Source of the DNA: Dugong dugon | Lineage: Eukaryota; Chordata; Mammalia; Sirenia; Dugongidae | Direction of reading: 5' to 3' | Length of the DNA stretch: 64,000 bases | NCBI GenBank assembly: GCA_030035585.1 | Contig: CM057461.1 | Span: forward strand, 969,001 to 1,033,000 | Shown: positions 21,956 through 33,222 of the stretch, piece by piece | Position numbering within the stretch: the stretch's first letter is position 1 | Layout: each line of letters starts with the position of its first letter | The notes under the pieces: generated by a model | Database searches by the model: none | What the model was told of the DNA's origin: nothing | What the model saw: the letters and a program-made list of their open reading frames with translations, nothing else | Program-made: the position numbers and the translations under genes

Positions 21956-22435
21956 AGACATAATTACTTTGTAAAGGATTTTTGAAAGGTGGATGAGAGG
22001 CATACCAAAGTCAAGGGCACCTGAGTTGGGTGAAACAAGACAAAGAAAGTGCTTTCGGAGCATGCCTCTGACAGATTGCACAGCTCAGTTGCCTGCAAAG
22101 GGAAGTGGAGATTTGGGGCAATTATTCTGAGAGTCTAAGAGACCCTTATGAGTCCCCCAGTCTGACAGATGTTCTGAGAAAGTTCTGACCTGTCTGAGGT
22201 CCTCACTGCAGAGGCTTTCTGCACCCCCTGTGCCCTGGTTTGTTCTGATCATGCTGCCAGTCCTTAAACGACCGGACACAGCAGGACTCAGGGGCTTCCA
22301 GGGCTCTCTCGGCTGCTGCGGGCACAGCGCCATCTGGAGCCTAATTCCACCAGGGAAGGGTCACCTCAGAGAGGCAAGATTTCCTCCAGACCTGCACTGC
22401 CCAATGTGCAAAAGCAGGACAGGAACTAAGTTAGG
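21956..22435. other. Unique DNA with a weak CTCF-like word
   Basis: About 480 bp of unique sequence. The word at 22327-22340 (minus: gctccagatggcgc) fits 12 of 14 positions of the CTCF core. Nothing else recognised. Confidence 0.4.
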
Positions 22436-22535
22436 GGTCTGGGTTTGAATTCTAGCACAGCAGGGTGGCGATGGGCACCTTACCTGTCTTGCAGCCTCAG
22501 TCCCTCCATCTGGGGAACGGGGCCGTCATGAAATA
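22436..22535 (+). mobile_element. MIR SINE fragment
   Basis: The words 'gggtttgaattctagcac', 'ccttacctgtcttgcagcct' and 'cagtccctccatctggggaa' follow the MIR core in order. Ancient copy. Confidence 0.6.
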
Positions 22536-22787
22536 TTCAGAACGTGTATATACACAGAGACAGAACTTAGACTGGTGGTTGCCAGTGGCTGAGGGAAGGG
22601 GAGCATGGGGAGTAACTGTTTAACAGAAACGAGACATTCTTTTGAGATGATGAAAATGTTTTGGAACTAGATGGAGCAAGGTGGTTCACACCATTGTGAA
22701 TGTTTTAAATGCCAATGACTTGTTCACTCGAAACTGCTGATTTCATGTTATGTGAATATCACCTCAATGGAAAAAAAAGAAGTTAAT
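22536..22787 (+). mobile_element. L1M 3' UTR fragment
   Basis: The words 'gagacagaacttagactggt', 'ggttgccagtggctgaggga', 'gaaaatgttttggaactaga' and 'gtgaatatcacctcaatgga', then an A-rich tail at 22771-22779, are the standard L1M terminus. Confidence 0.88.
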
Positions 22788-23600
22788 GAAAATACAATGT
22801 ATCAAAGTATGTGGGATGCAGCTAAAGCAGTGCTGAGAGGGAAATTTATAGCCCTAAATTAGAAGAGAGAAAAGTATCATATCAACCATCTAAGCCCACA
22901 CCTCAAGAAACTAAGAACAGCAACATAAGCCAAAGAAAGCAAAAGGAAGGAAATAATAAAGATAAGAGCAGAAATCAATGAAACTGAAAGCAGGAAAACA
23001 ATAAAGAAAACCAATGAAACAAACAGGTTCCTCAAAAAAATTAATACATTTGATAAACTACTAGCAAGACTGACAAAGACAAAAAGAGAGAAGACACAAG
23101 TCACTAATATCAGGAATGAAACACAGGATATCACTACAGATCTGCTGTCATTAAAAGGCTAATGAGGAAATCCTATGTGTATAAACTTGATAACTCAGAA
23201 GAAAATAGACCAAACTATTAAACTACCAAAACTCGACCAAGATGAAATAAACAACAGGAACACTCCTACAGCCATCAGGTAACTTGGATTTGTAATTTAA
23301 ACTCCTGAAAAAACAGGTCCAGACCCAGAGGGTTCGCTGGAGAATTCTACCAAATATTTAAAGAAGAATGAACACTGATTTTACCGAATCTCTTCCTAGA
23401 AAATAGAAAAGAAAGACACACCTCTCAATTTATTTTATGAGGCCAGTATTACCCTGATACCAAAGACAGTAAAAAAAAAAAGGGAAAATTGTCCATCAAT
23501 ATTGTTGTGAACTTAGACACAAAGATTATCAACAAAACATTAGCAAATTGAAACCAGCAACGTATAAAAAGTACACCGCAAATGGTGATGTGCACCAGAC
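22788..23600 (+). mobile_element. L1 ORF2 internal fragment (upstream of the RT core)
   Basis: The words 'atgtgggatgcagctaaagc', 'gtgctgagagggaaatttat', 'gaaatcaatgaaactgaaag', 'gaattctaccaaatatttaa' and 'accctgataccaaagacag' match L1 ORF2 between the endonuclease and reverse transcriptase. All frames are interrupted. It lies directly downstream of a different L1's 3' end, so two insertions or a rearranged copy are involved. Confidence 0.92.
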
Positions 23601-23929
23601 GAGCAGGGCTGGTTCACGGGGCCCGGGGTGGCGACCCTCTTCCTAAGGGGAAAAGCTTTCCAAATTTTCACAAAACTAAGGTGAAGACTTGAACACATTC
23701 TGTCTCAGCCGTCCAGCTCGGGGGCTCCCACCTGGGAAGTGACACCCTCAGGATGGAAGACTGGTGACCAGGAGGAGGAGGTCACAGAGTCGTGACAGCA
23801 CCGACACCCAGCCCCTGCCAGGGGGGAGCTTTGCTGTAGTCCTGCGGCTGCTGACAGCATCCGGCTCACTTTGTGCTGGTCTGGATGGGCAGGCGGGACC
23901 GAGGGCTGGAGAGGGATAGGCCGTTTTTC
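23601..23929. other. Unique DNA, nothing recognised
   Basis: About 330 bp of GC-rich sequence between L1 and LTR remains. Confidence 0.4.
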
Positions 23930-24400
23930 TAAATATAGTGCAGTGGTGTCCCCAACACTCATGCCCGCCCAGAACCTCAAAGTGTGGTCTTGTTTGGGGA
24001 AAAAAAAACAACCAGTTGCTGTTGATCACCAGGCCTGTCTTCCAAAGGGCCTCTGGGTTGGTAGTTGAGTGCCTACTGTTTGCACCACCAGGGACTCCTA
24101 TTTGGAGAAAGGGTCTTCGCAGATGTAATTAGTGAAGATGAGGTCATACTGGAGCAGGGCGTCCTAAGTCCAAGGACTACTATCCTTATGGGAGATACAC
24201 ACGGAGGGGAGACACCAAGGGAGCAGCGATGCTGCCACAGCCCAGGAATGCTGGAGCCTGGGAGCTGGGAGGGAGGCGGATGGTTTTCCCTTAGAACCTG
24301 GCAGGGGCCGTCTCGCTGACAGCTGGGTTTTGGACTTCTCACCAAAGCCAGGAGAGGTGAGTTCTGCTGTTTGGGGCTTTCATTACAGCAGCCCCCAGAG
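23930..24400 (+). mobile_element. MLT1-type solo LTR fossil with an inserted SINE
   Basis: The words 'cagtggtgtccccaacactc' and 'cccgcccagaacctcaaagt' precede, and 'gggtcttcgcagatgtaatt', 'agtgaagatgaggtcatact' and 'tggacttctcaccaaagcc' follow, an AfroSINE at 24001-24098. The order is that of MLT1 LTRs. Old and broken; no internal region. Confidence 0.85.
24001..24098 (-). mobile_element. Truncated AfroSINE inside the LTR fossil
   Basis: The plus strand shows 'gatcaccaggcctgtcttcc', 'aaagggcctctgggttggta' and 'gcaccaccagggactcc'. An A-run (24001-24008) lies at its left edge. Flanks 'tttgggga' (23993-24000) and 'tttggaga' (24101-24108) look like a target duplication of the LTR word atttggaaa. 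Confidence 0.8.
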
Positions 24401-24409
24401 ACGAATACA

Positions 24410-24652
24410 CACATGCACACACACGCACACATGCACATACACTCACATGTGCACACACGCTCACACATGCACACATGCCCACACATGCACACGCACACAT
24501 GCACACACAGACACACATGCACATGCACACACATACACACACATGCACATATTCTCACACACGCACACACACGCGCACGTGCATGCATACATGCACACAC
24601 GCATGCACAAGCACACACACACATACGCCCACATGCACACATGCACACATAT
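24410..24652. repeat. (CACACATG)n-rich tract
   Basis: Imperfect cacacatgca, cacacacgca and cacatgcaca units for about 240 bp. All overlapping frames (for example 24330-24743) are His/Thr or Cys/Val repeats and are artefacts. Confidence 0.93.
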
Positions 24653-25242
24653 GTCTGGAATCCCTCAAGCAGGGGGTGAGGCCTGGGAGCTCTGGGTGCC
24701 TTGGGCCCTACCCAGATGTTCAAGTGGAACTTTATGCAGGTAGGTGGTCTTCGCTCCACACAAGACCCCCTCCTGAAGCGCTGGGATGATAAATCCTCTT
24801 CAGAACAGACGTCGAGGTGGGAAAGGCTCTGTGCTGTCATGGTTGTTTTGTTTGGCTCTCTGTGGAAGCTCTTAGAGTAGAGACACCTGTGCCAGCCTGG
24901 CCGACCTGCTCTGGGGCCCGCCCTGGGCATCAGGGCCTCCTGGGGGATCAGTCGCCTGGAGGTCTCACCTGGCTGCCTGGGTCGGGGACTCAGGGTGGCA
25001 TCTGGGAAGCCTTGTGAGGAGGCTACCCCAAGGAGAAGCGCCTGAAAGTGCAGTCCAGTCCTCTCCCTGGCCCCTGAGGGGAGCAGGTGACTGGGGCAGC
25101 CTCTTTCTCAGCAGCCCCCACCCCTACTCCTTGACGTGGGAAACCGGGCAGCTTCTCCTCTGCAAGTTGTTCAGAACCTGACATTCTGGATCAAATGGAA
25201 AGGAGGGGCCTCCAGCCTCTCGAAGGGTGCCCCAGCCCCACC
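24653..25242. other. Unique DNA, nothing recognised
   Basis: About 590 bp of GC-rich DNA. No exon or repeat recognised. Confidence 0.4.
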
Positions 25243-25362
25243 CATAAGCCCCACTAACCCCCGCCCTCCTCCTCCTCTCCCCTCTCTCTTTCCTCCCTCC
25301 CTCCCCCCTCGCTTCCTGCCCCTCCCCTCCCCTTTCTCCTCCCCTCCCTCCCCCTCCCCATT
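25243..25362. repeat. Polypyrimidine (CT)-rich tract
   Basis: Nearly pure C/T on the plus strand for about 120 bp, potential H-DNA. No regular period. Confidence 0.8.
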
Positions 25363-26279
25363 ATCTGTCCTGCTGGATACCAGACCACAACACCCACACC
25401 TCCAGGCTGCTTTGGGAGCACAGCTTAATTACATGGTCTGCGTGGGGCCCGGGAGAGGGGCTGAGCTAGGCTTAGGGCCCCTACCTGCCTGCTGTTCTGT
25501 TCTGCCCTGTCCCTGACCCCTGCGTCCCTGACCCACCGTCCAGCCATCAGCAGCGTGCTCCGATTGGCTGCCCGCCAACTCAGACACCATCAATCACAGC
25601 AGATTCATTAGGCGTCCGGATGCCTGATCCCACATCAGTTACATTGGAATAAGTGACGGCGACTGTGGTTTGCGGACGGAGTACTGGGACCTTGGTCGCT
25701 CCCAGAGCCAATGGCCAAGGCCAGACTGCAGGTCCCTTTCCCAGGCAGCTTGGACCTGGTTGGGGACGGAGCTCAAGGTCACTCTGCTTCCCCGCCACAC
25801 TTGGGTCAGTTAGAGCTGCAGGGACAGCCCCACCAGCAGCCCTTGCCCTTAAGCTCTTGGCCGCTGCAGCATCCCCTGGGAGCTGGTGAGAAACATGGAG
25901 AGTCTGCATTTTAACCAGGACTCCAGGGGTTTGCCCTGGGAAGCTGCTCACACCAAGAATCTGGGCCACTGGACTCTGCTGAGGCCTTCCTGGACCTCTG
26001 GCCTCTGTGCCTTGAGGGGGCCATGCGCCAATTCCTGGCCGTCCCTGAGGTCAGCTGCCACCCCATCAGCCACAGCACAGGCCTCGCCGCCACAGGTATG
26101 TGTGTGAACTGGCCGCGTGGGCCTCATGCTGCAGGTGCACGTGTGAACTGGCCGTGTAGGCCTTGCTGCCCTCCCTGCCGTGCAGTCTCTCTGGCCCGGT
26201 CCTGCCACAGAGCAATGGCTGGGTGAAGGACCCCAAGCCCACCACTTCTGAGTACCTGGCAACGCTGCTAGGAGAGCCC
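25363..26279. other. Unique DNA with a small AT-rich patch
   Basis: About 900 bp. Around 25560-25660 there is an inverted CCAAT word (gattggctg) followed by 'catcaatcacagcagattca' and 'cagttacattggaataagtg', possibly a minor conserved element. The rest is GC-rich. No gene seen. Confidence 0.35.
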
Positions 26280-26480
26280 CAGCCTGGAAGTCGAGAAAAT
26301 GGAATTTGCATAATGCGAAATTTGAGGAAAATCTCCAAATACTTTAATTTTGATAGAAACTGCTTCCTCTGCTGACGTGTGTCTACACCTATAATTTCAG
26401 CTGATAAATTGCTGTAATTTCTCCTCCATTTCGTGTTCTTTGGAGCATTAATTGTCAGCTGCAGGGGAGACGCTACAGAA
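26280..26480. promoter_or_regulatory. Putative conserved non-coding enhancer-like island 3 with POU octamer
   Basis: The perfect octamer atttgcat lies at 26304-26311, followed by 'ctttaattttgatagaaac', 'ataatttcagctgataaatt' and 'gcattaattgtcagctg'. The island is AT-rich and abruptly bounded. No repeat family and no frame fits. Confidence 0.6.
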
Positions 26481-26649
26481 AGGAGAGGGCGGGATGGTGC
26501 CACGGCCGGGCGGGCGTCTTGGAGGGTGATTATGGCGCAGAAGCCCCTGGGTCTGGGCACAAAGATCCCCCAGACCTGCACCCAGACCTCAGGGGCCTTC
26601 TGAGAGAAGACTGAACTCGGGGAGTGGCCACAGCTGCCACTTGCTGCAC

Positions 26650-27140
26650 ACCCCCCCACATTCTCTCACACACTCACACTTGAACACACCCATGCACAGG
26701 TTTACACACGCTCACACATTCTCTCACACAGTCACACACACACACCCTCACACACAGATTTACACACACAATTCTTACACATACAGACCCTCACACACAC
26801 TCTCACCCAGAGATCTACACACATGCAGACAGAGATCTACACAGTCTCCCACACTCACACACACTCTCACCCAGAGATCTACACACATGCAGACAGAGAT
26901 CTACACACATGCAGACAGAGATCTACACAGTCTCCCACACTCACACACACTCTCACCCAGAGATCTACACACATGCAGACAGAGATCTACACAGTCTCCC
27001 ATACTCACACACACTCACTCATTCACACACACATTCATTTGCACATACAGGCTCAGACACACCCTCAGACAACACTCACTGGCACAGATTCGCACACAAA
27101 CACCTGCGTATGCTCACACACTCTCACACTGGGGTCTGTG
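26650..27140. repeat. CA-rich tract with embedded 64-bp/22-bp tandem units
   Basis: Imperfect (CACACT)n words surround a tandem core (about 26802-27000). There 'tctcacccagagatctacac' recurs at 26801, 26865 and 26951, spaced 64 and 86 bp (64 plus one extra 22-bp subunit 'acacatgcagacagagatct'). Frames across it are artefacts. Confidence 0.9.
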
Positions 27141-27769
27141 TACCTGTGTGTGTGACACAGAGAGAGACTCAGACCTGTCGCTGCTCCGGCCGTGGCCCAC
27201 TGGCTGGAAACAGGCTCTCCGCCCACGCTGTGTGGATGCGGCTGGGCGGGAAGGCCGTCCAGTGCTGTCCCTGTAACCTGCTTCGGCGGCAGCTGGTGGG
27301 CAGCTTGAGTGGGCTCTGCCCTGAGTGGCAGAGGTGGGAGGAGGTCCAGGCCCCAGTCCGCATCTGTCCCCAGGCTCTGCTCAGACCTGGCCTCATTCAG
27401 GCCATTTCTCCAGGGCTTTGATGGCTTGTGAAACCTCTGACATTTGCCAGGAGAAAAACTGCTGAAGAGAGAGCAAAGGGGTGTGGAGACCCGTGGAGCA
27501 CCCCCCGTCCCCCACTTGTCCACACAGGACCAGGGTCTTCCCAGTCTTCTGTGGGGACCAGGAGGTGGCCCAGGCGAGAACTGACCCCAAGCTTTCATCT
27601 TAACAGCTCCCCTGTGGGAGTCAGTCCCAAGGCCCCAACCTTCACCCCAGCTACCTCTGGGCATTCTTGGTCCCTGCAGGGACCGCCCCCCCCGCCCGCC
27701 CACCCCTTCCACAGTCCTCCTGCTTCCCACACCCAGACCCGCCTTCCGTCCATAAAGACAAAGCCTCTA
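27141..27769. other. Unique DNA, nothing recognised
   Basis: About 630 bp of GC-rich DNA. The minus frame 27065-27730 runs into the CA repeat and lacks any recognised domain. Confidence 0.4.
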
Positions 27770-28010
27770 TTACAAGGGTGCCACGTGGCACTACCAAATT
27801 ATTCCATTAATTTATTATTCATGATGAAAAATTATTCTAATAACATTTTACATGCTATTAATATTCCAAAGACGAGCCGCTTAAAGCCCCTTCCTGCGGC
27901 CCTTCTCCTGGCGAGAGCCGATCTATTTTTAACAAAGTGTATTGAAATTAAAACCTCATCACTTGCAATATGCCTTAGTTAACAAATATGCTCTCCATGA
28001 GCTGTGAGAG
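27770..28010. promoter_or_regulatory. Putative conserved non-coding enhancer-like island 4 with MEF2-like site
   Basis: Strongly AT-rich: 'accaaattattccattaatt', 'tattattcatgatgaaaaa', 'acatgctattaatattcc'. A MEF2 consensus word, ctatttttaa, lies at 27923-27932. Flanks are GC-rich. It resembles a deeply conserved enhancer by composition; conservation is not tested. Confidence 0.6.
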
Positions 28011-28565
28011 GTGCCAGGGCACACCATCCTTTTCCCATGCCGCAGATGCCCATGGTGACGGGCCCTCCTGGCTGCAGTGGGCTGGAGGGAGGGGTTGAGG
28101 CCGCAGGCCCCTTTCCTCACAGAGGGGGAGGCAGGGCAGGCCGGCCCCCCCAGCTGCCTGCATGCCAGCCCGTCCTGTGTCCCCCCTACTCCCCCACTTC
28201 TTCCCGGGGGAGGACTCAGGCACAGGACCCACCCCCAGGGAGACCAGGCCTTCAGGCCGTGGATGAAAAACCCCTGGGCACGGGGACTTCTGCCAGGAGG
28301 CCCCCCCCAAGCCTGAGCGGAGAGTGAGCACCCAGGGGTCTGCTTTACCCCCAGCCTGCTGCATCCCCACTGCGTAGGGGGCTTCTCACCCTGGAGACAT
28401 CATCCCCCACCCCACCGCCTTCTGCGCCTCCTTAATTCCCCTCTCCTGCCTGCCACTCACAGGTTTTTCTGGAAAGAATGGACACAGGAGAGTCTGGAAG
28501 CAGGAGCCCCTGGGACGAAGGCACAGCTCCTAGGCTTGGCGGGCAGGCTCAGCCACGGGGCGTAA
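28011..28565. other. Unique DNA, nothing recognised
   Basis: About 555 bp of GC-rich sequence. No exon or repeat recognised. Confidence 0.4.
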
Positions 28566-28998
28566 CCCGTCCACTGAGACGTGGGGGACGGGGCCCAGTC
28601 ACCATTGACCCTGTCCACTGAGACGTGGGGGATGGGGCCTGGTGACCATTGACCCTGTCCACCGAGACGTGGGGGATGGGGCCTGGTGACCAGTGACCCT
28701 GTCCACCAAGACGTGGGGGACGGGGCCCAGTCACCATTGACCCTGTCCACCGAGACGTGGGGGACGGGGCCCAGTCACCATTGACCCTGTCCACTGAGAC
28801 GTGGGGGACGGGGCCCAGTCACCATTGACCCCGTCCACTGAGACGTGGGGGACGGGGCCCAGTCACCATTGACCCCGTCCACTGAGACGTGGGGGACGGG
28901 GCCCAGTCACCATTGACCCTGTCCACCGAGACGTGGGGGATGGGGCCTGGTGACCAGTGACCCGTCCACTGAGATGCGAGGGATGGGGGCCCAGAGAC
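28566..28998. repeat. 44-bp minisatellite, about 10 copies
   Basis: The unit contains 'ccactgagacgtgggggacg' and 'gggcccagtcaccattgacc', with starts at 28571, 28615, 28659 and 28703. Two variants are interspersed: 'cccagtcaccattg' and 'cctggtgaccagtg'. The period is not a multiple of 3. Repeated minus-strand frames are artefacts. Confidence 0.93.
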
Positions 28999-29211
28999 AG
29001 TGACAGGCAGCAGAGGGTCCTAGCCCCTCACACAACCCCTCAGTCATAAAATCAGAGGCCAGAACAACAGACACATGGCTTGCCTCAGCCCTCTGCTCGT
29101 CCTCACCGCTGTGCCTCATCGCTGGGGACATGCTCACCAAGCCCCTCCGCCCTGATCCCACTAACAAGGAAGAGTCTGGTACCCCCTCACTGGACCAATA
29201 CCTTGCCCAGG

Positions 29212-29687
29212 TGGCAGGTGTGGGGGCAGAATAACGGCCCCCAAAGATGTCCACACCTTCACTCCTGTCACCATGCATGGCAAGGGGGACCCTGCAGGTG
29301 TGATAAAGGTGTGGCTCTTGAGAAAGGAGCTGGTCCTGGGTTATCTGGTGGGCAGTGTGATCACAGCTGCATCATAGGAGGGAGGAGGCCGTGGCTGGTA
29401 CAGGCAGCGAACAGGCTCGGCAGCTAATCCAAAGGTTGGCAGTTGAAGTCCACCCAGAGGCACCTCGGAAGAAAGGCCTGGCAATCTACTTCCAAAAAAT
29501 CAGCCACTGTAAACCCTATGGAGCACGGTCTGACTCTGACACACATTGGGGCGCCAGGAGTCGGGGTCGACTGGACGGTGGCTGGTGTGGGAGGGAGGCA
29601 GGGGGACGGGGTAAGAGGAGCTGGGGCAACAGAGCAGAGAGAGATAGGAAGATGCTTTGCTGCTGGCCTTGAGGATGGAGTAAACAG
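29212..29687 (+). mobile_element. MLT1-type LTR fossil with an inserted SINE
   Basis: The words 'gggggcagaataacggcccc', 'caaagatgtccacaccttca', 'gaccctgcaggtgtgataaa' and 'ggtcctgggttatctggtgg' come before the SINE. 'gatgctttgctgctggcctt' and 'gaggatggagtaaac' come after it. This is the order of MLT1-group LTRs. Old, broken, no internal region. Confidence 0.8.
29386..29589 (+). mobile_element. AfroSINE-type SINE with exact 9-bp target duplication
   Basis: The SINE carries 'ggttggcagttgaagtccac', 'gaaaggcctggcaatctact' and 'gccaggagtcggggtcgact'. The word ggagggagg lies at 29377-29385 and again at 29590-29598, which brackets it precisely. Confidence 0.93.
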
Positions 29688-29962
29688 ATGACTTCAGTGG
29701 CTTAAATAGCACAAAGCTGTGATCCTACAGCTCTGGAGGTCAGAGCTGGATACAGGTCTGAGCCTTGTCCAGCTTCCCAGGGCTGCCCTCGTTCCTCGGC
29801 GCACAGCTCCTCCTCCATCCTCAACACCAGCAAAGCTGCATCCCGCTGATGCTTCTTCCCCACTACGGATCCCTCACTCTCCTACCTCTCTCTTCTCTAT
29901 TTAAAGACCATGAGATTCCACTGGGCCCCCTGGATCACCCAGGATTCTCCCCATCTGAGCTT
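29688..29962 (-). mobile_element. MLT1-type LTR fossil in opposite orientation
   Basis: The plus strand shows the reverse-complement order of the same LTR group: 'gacttcagtggcttaaatag', 'cagctctggaggtcagagct', 'ctccatcctcaacaccagca', 'ttaaagaccatgagattcca', 'ctggatcacccaggattctc'. It abuts the plus-strand LTR at about 29687. Old and broken. Confidence 0.75.
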
Positions 29963-31069
29963 GGCTCATCAGCACCTTCTTTCCATCTGCACCCCAACTT
30001 CTTTGTGGTGTAACCACACCCCCCAGGTACTGGGAGTGAGGGTGTGCATGTCCACCGGTATCCTGCCTCCACACGTCCTGAGGGTCTCACTTGCAATTTG
30101 GAATCATGATTAGGGTGGCCAATTAGGTAAACAACAACGCAATTAGATTTCAGATGAACGACAACTAGGATTTTAGTACCAGTGCGTCCCGAGTGTTGGA
30201 AATACATCTGACGCGTGGACATGCAGTACTTCATGTGGCGGCCCTCGTCACAGGAACTCCCTCTTAGAGGTGACCCAGGGTTTCAGGGTGCAAAGGTAAG
30301 TTTCCAAATTGGCAAAATGGGAGCCGGGCTGAACCCTGCACTCCCCAGGACAAGCTTCCACATAGCCGGGCTCCGAGAGAGCAGTTCCCCTGGGGTCACG
30401 TGAACGAACGGGTTCCTTAAAGTAGGTGTTCTGGGCCTGGGCTTCAGCCCTGATCCTGTCCTCAAACCGCCCAGAGACTCATGTGAGGACTGGGGAGAGG
30501 GTTTCCCTCCAGGCTGCCTGCCCCAAATCTGCGCTTCACCCCCAGCCTGGGGGAGCTGACGAAACACAGGGGCCCAGTGAAGGAGGAGACCTAGGTGGGC
30601 AGGCAGCCACAGGGTGGTCAGGCTTGGAGTTTGAGGGATGACCACTGGACAGTGACTTCGAACGCAAAGGCCCTAGCTTGGTCCCCGACAGGCTGCTGGG
30701 CCCAGTGTCTGGACTGGCCTTCGCGCCAGCAATGGCTGGTCTAGCCTGGACCCGGGACCCTGCCCCAGGGATGGATTCACTAGTAAGCAAAGTACTCACG
30801 GGCTTTACATGTGTTTACTTACTCATCTGTAGTGCAAAATTTCACAGGGGTTTCACCACATCTTTGATAACTGGGTGATCTTGCTTATTGGGTAACCTGT
30901 CCCTGGGGGCCTGCCCTCTCTCTGAGCAGTGGTCTCTGTGTCCCATTAACACCCCTCCCTCATCCACGGCCCCGGAGCACCCTCGACCACGGACCTGATT
31001 CATAGCATCTTTTAGTGCACGTGGGGACCCCTCTTCCCGGGACTTCTTTCTTGGCATTAAGACAGAGTT
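29963..31069. other. Unique DNA with a possible ancient repeat scrap
   Basis: The segment 30095-30205 ('agggtggccaattaggtaaa', 'atttcagatgaacgacaact') recalls the end of an ancient interspersed repeat, but I cannot name it. The rest is GC-rich unique DNA without a gene. Confidence 0.35.
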
Positions 31070-31284
31070 AAACCACCAAAACCAAACCCACTGCCTTTGT
31101 GTTGTATCCTACTTACAGTGACCCTATAGGGCAGAATAGAACTGCCCCATAGGGTTTCCAAGGCTGTGACTCTTCACGGAAGCAGACTGCCACATCTTCC
31201 TCCCTTGGAGCAGCTTGTGGGTTCTAACCGCCGACCCTTCAGTTAGCAGCTGGGCACTTTAACCACTGTGCAAGCAGGACTTCT
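31070..31284 (-). mobile_element. AfroSINE-type SINE (long form)
   Basis: The plus strand shows 'aaaccaaacccactgccttt', 'gtgaccctatagggcagaat', 'gccccatagggtttccaagg', 'ccgacccttcagttagcagc' and 'ctttaaccactgtgcaagca', the complement of the family with its B-box region near 31225. Confidence 0.9.
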
Positions 31285-31894
31285 TGAGACGGGTTAGAAC
31301 CCCGCTATTAGATGATGTTTTGCTTTCCCAAGTAAAGCAGAAGACAGAAAACGCCCTTTGCTGTTGTTGCCCTGGACAGACTCACTTCCCTGAAGAACCT
31401 CAGTGTGACGGTAAAGGCGCAGTGATGGGGACTTCGTGATGGCGTGCATCCCCAAGCCCTGCGTCCAGCTCTCCCCACTTGCCTTGTCACCAGGGATGCA
31501 CCTTTTCCACCTCATGGAACAGTCAGGATGGAAGAGGCTTTGGAGAGGCTGGGGCTCCAGAATTCTGTTCACTGCTGCAGCAAGGCGTTTGCCCGGATTC
31601 CAAACAAGGTTGATTCCTGCACAGCTCACAGTGTTCGCGTGGAAAGGACGTCACGTGACCTGGACTCACCACTCAGGAGCTCCTCCCACTGGCTCCCACG
31701 TGTCTCAGGAAGCCCCCAGCCCCCTTGAGCAGTTCACTGTTTTGTGAGGATGCTTCCAGCTACTGAGCGTGCATCTCCCTGTGCTCAGCTAACTGTGTCA
31801 ATCTCCCTTGAAACGTCCTGCACACGTGGGCTTGGCTGTGATGTGGACAGCCTTTCTCGGGGAACCGTGTAGTCCCAAATTTCCCTGGGCTGGT
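31285..31894. other. Unique DNA, nothing recognised
   Basis: About 610 bp. Frames at 31436-31747 and 31444-31728 overlap in different phases and neither shows a domain. Confidence 0.4.
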
Positions 31895-32075
31895 TCAGGA
31901 GGTTGTCATAATTAACTTATTTTTCAGTAAGGGGCAAAGCGATTTTTAAATTGCACGCCTGATCGAGTTAACGAAACGTTCGACACCTAACAAGCTTTTC
32001 TATTTTCCCATGTTCTGTAAGTCACGTGCTCAGTTTTTCCCCATTTTCCATCTTTTTCAGGCGTCGAATTGCTTC
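31895..32075. promoter_or_regulatory. Putative conserved non-coding enhancer-like island 5
   Basis: AT-rich: 'ttgtcataattaacttattt', 'gcgatttttaaattgcacgc' and 'gatcgagttaacgaaacgtt', the last with a GTTAAC HNF1-type half. No repeat family fits. Confidence 0.5.
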
Positions 32076-33007
32076 TAAGCCACCCCAAGCCTGTGTGTTA
32101 CCGACCGCTGCTGGCGGCGGCATGTTTATTCAGGGCGTGACCACAAATGTCTCTGCCTAGCAGTTAGCCCTGCTCACCAACGTGCACATCGACACGTTTT
32201 TAAGCAGGAATCCTCTGCTGGCCTTCCCATCATGATCTCCTCTGCCTGCCCGTTGCTTCCAAAATGCTGCTTCTGGCCACACCAGCTGCCCGGGAGTCTG
32301 GGAGCTGAAGCCACAGAAGAGCTTTGCGGCTGTGGTGGGGAGATGCTGAGCCCCCATCGGACGGGCAGGTGGGCAGGGAGAGGCTGCTCCCTCCCTGCTG
32401 GCACCAGTAATGGACACACCCTAGCCCACCTGGCAGGCCATGAGGGCGCAGCCCCTCCAACGAGGTGAATTTGACCAAAGATCCAGAATCAACAAGGCCA
32501 GTGTGATTTCCCCAAACCACCGCCGCCTCTTTGTCACCATACGGCCCCGGGGTGGTGACCCTTTTCTTTTTGACTGCTCAGTTGCCAATCCTCGGAGTCA
32601 CTCATGGTGTGCCCACAATGTCAAGGAAGCAGTTAGTCTAATTTCAAACATTATCCACCTTTTCTTCTTGCCCTTTTCATTCTGGCGAAAACACAGGTGT
32701 GGCTTTGCAGCAGGTCTTCTGCGGCCACTGCCACTGACCAGAGTTGGCGTCCACTGGCTCGTCCGCCCTGTTCTGTGCCTGATCATCCAGGAGCATCACT
32801 GTGGGGCATGCGGATGGGGCGCGCCTGGTTCGGAGTTGTTCCTGCACCTCCCAGCGCCTGTCTGGGGGGTGCCCGCTGGCCTGGGGAAGTCATCTGCCCT
32901 GTCACAGATGCTGGCAGCCAGGGAGGCACTGGTGCTGTGGCAGGAGAGGACCCTCCAGACCCTCGTTCTAGGAGGCACAGTGGGGAGGGCAGCCAGGCTG
33001 CACGTCC
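32076..33007. other. Unique DNA with a weak enhancer-like patch
   Basis: 32610-32700 ('gcagttagtctaatttcaaa', 'cattatccaccttttcttct') is AT-richer and may be conserved. The rest is GC-rich. The plus frame 32440-33249 runs into the 21-bp array at its end and shows no domain. Confidence 0.35.
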
Positions 33008-33222
33008 CAAGTCCAAACTGCATGTCTCACGTCCAGGCTGCACTGTCCCACATCCAGGCTGCACTGTCCCACGTCCAGGCTGCACTGTCCCACGTCCAGG
33101 CAGCACATCCCACGTCCAGGCTGCACTGTCCCATATCTAGGCTGCACTGTCCCACATCCAGGCTGCACTGTCCCACGTCCAGGCTGCATGTCCCACATCC
33201 AGGCTGCAAGTCCCACGTCAGG
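33008..33222. repeat. 21-bp minisatellite, about 10 copies
   Basis: The unit ccaggctgcactgtcccacg plus t, with period 21. It is a multiple of 3, so frames read as regular 7-residue repeats on both strands (for example SHVQAAL), without other evidence of coding. Confidence 0.92.

Noticed and set aside
24073-24930. 285-codon minus-strand frame
   Set aside because: It spans an LTR fossil, a (CACACATG)n tract and unique DNA, so its openness is accidental.
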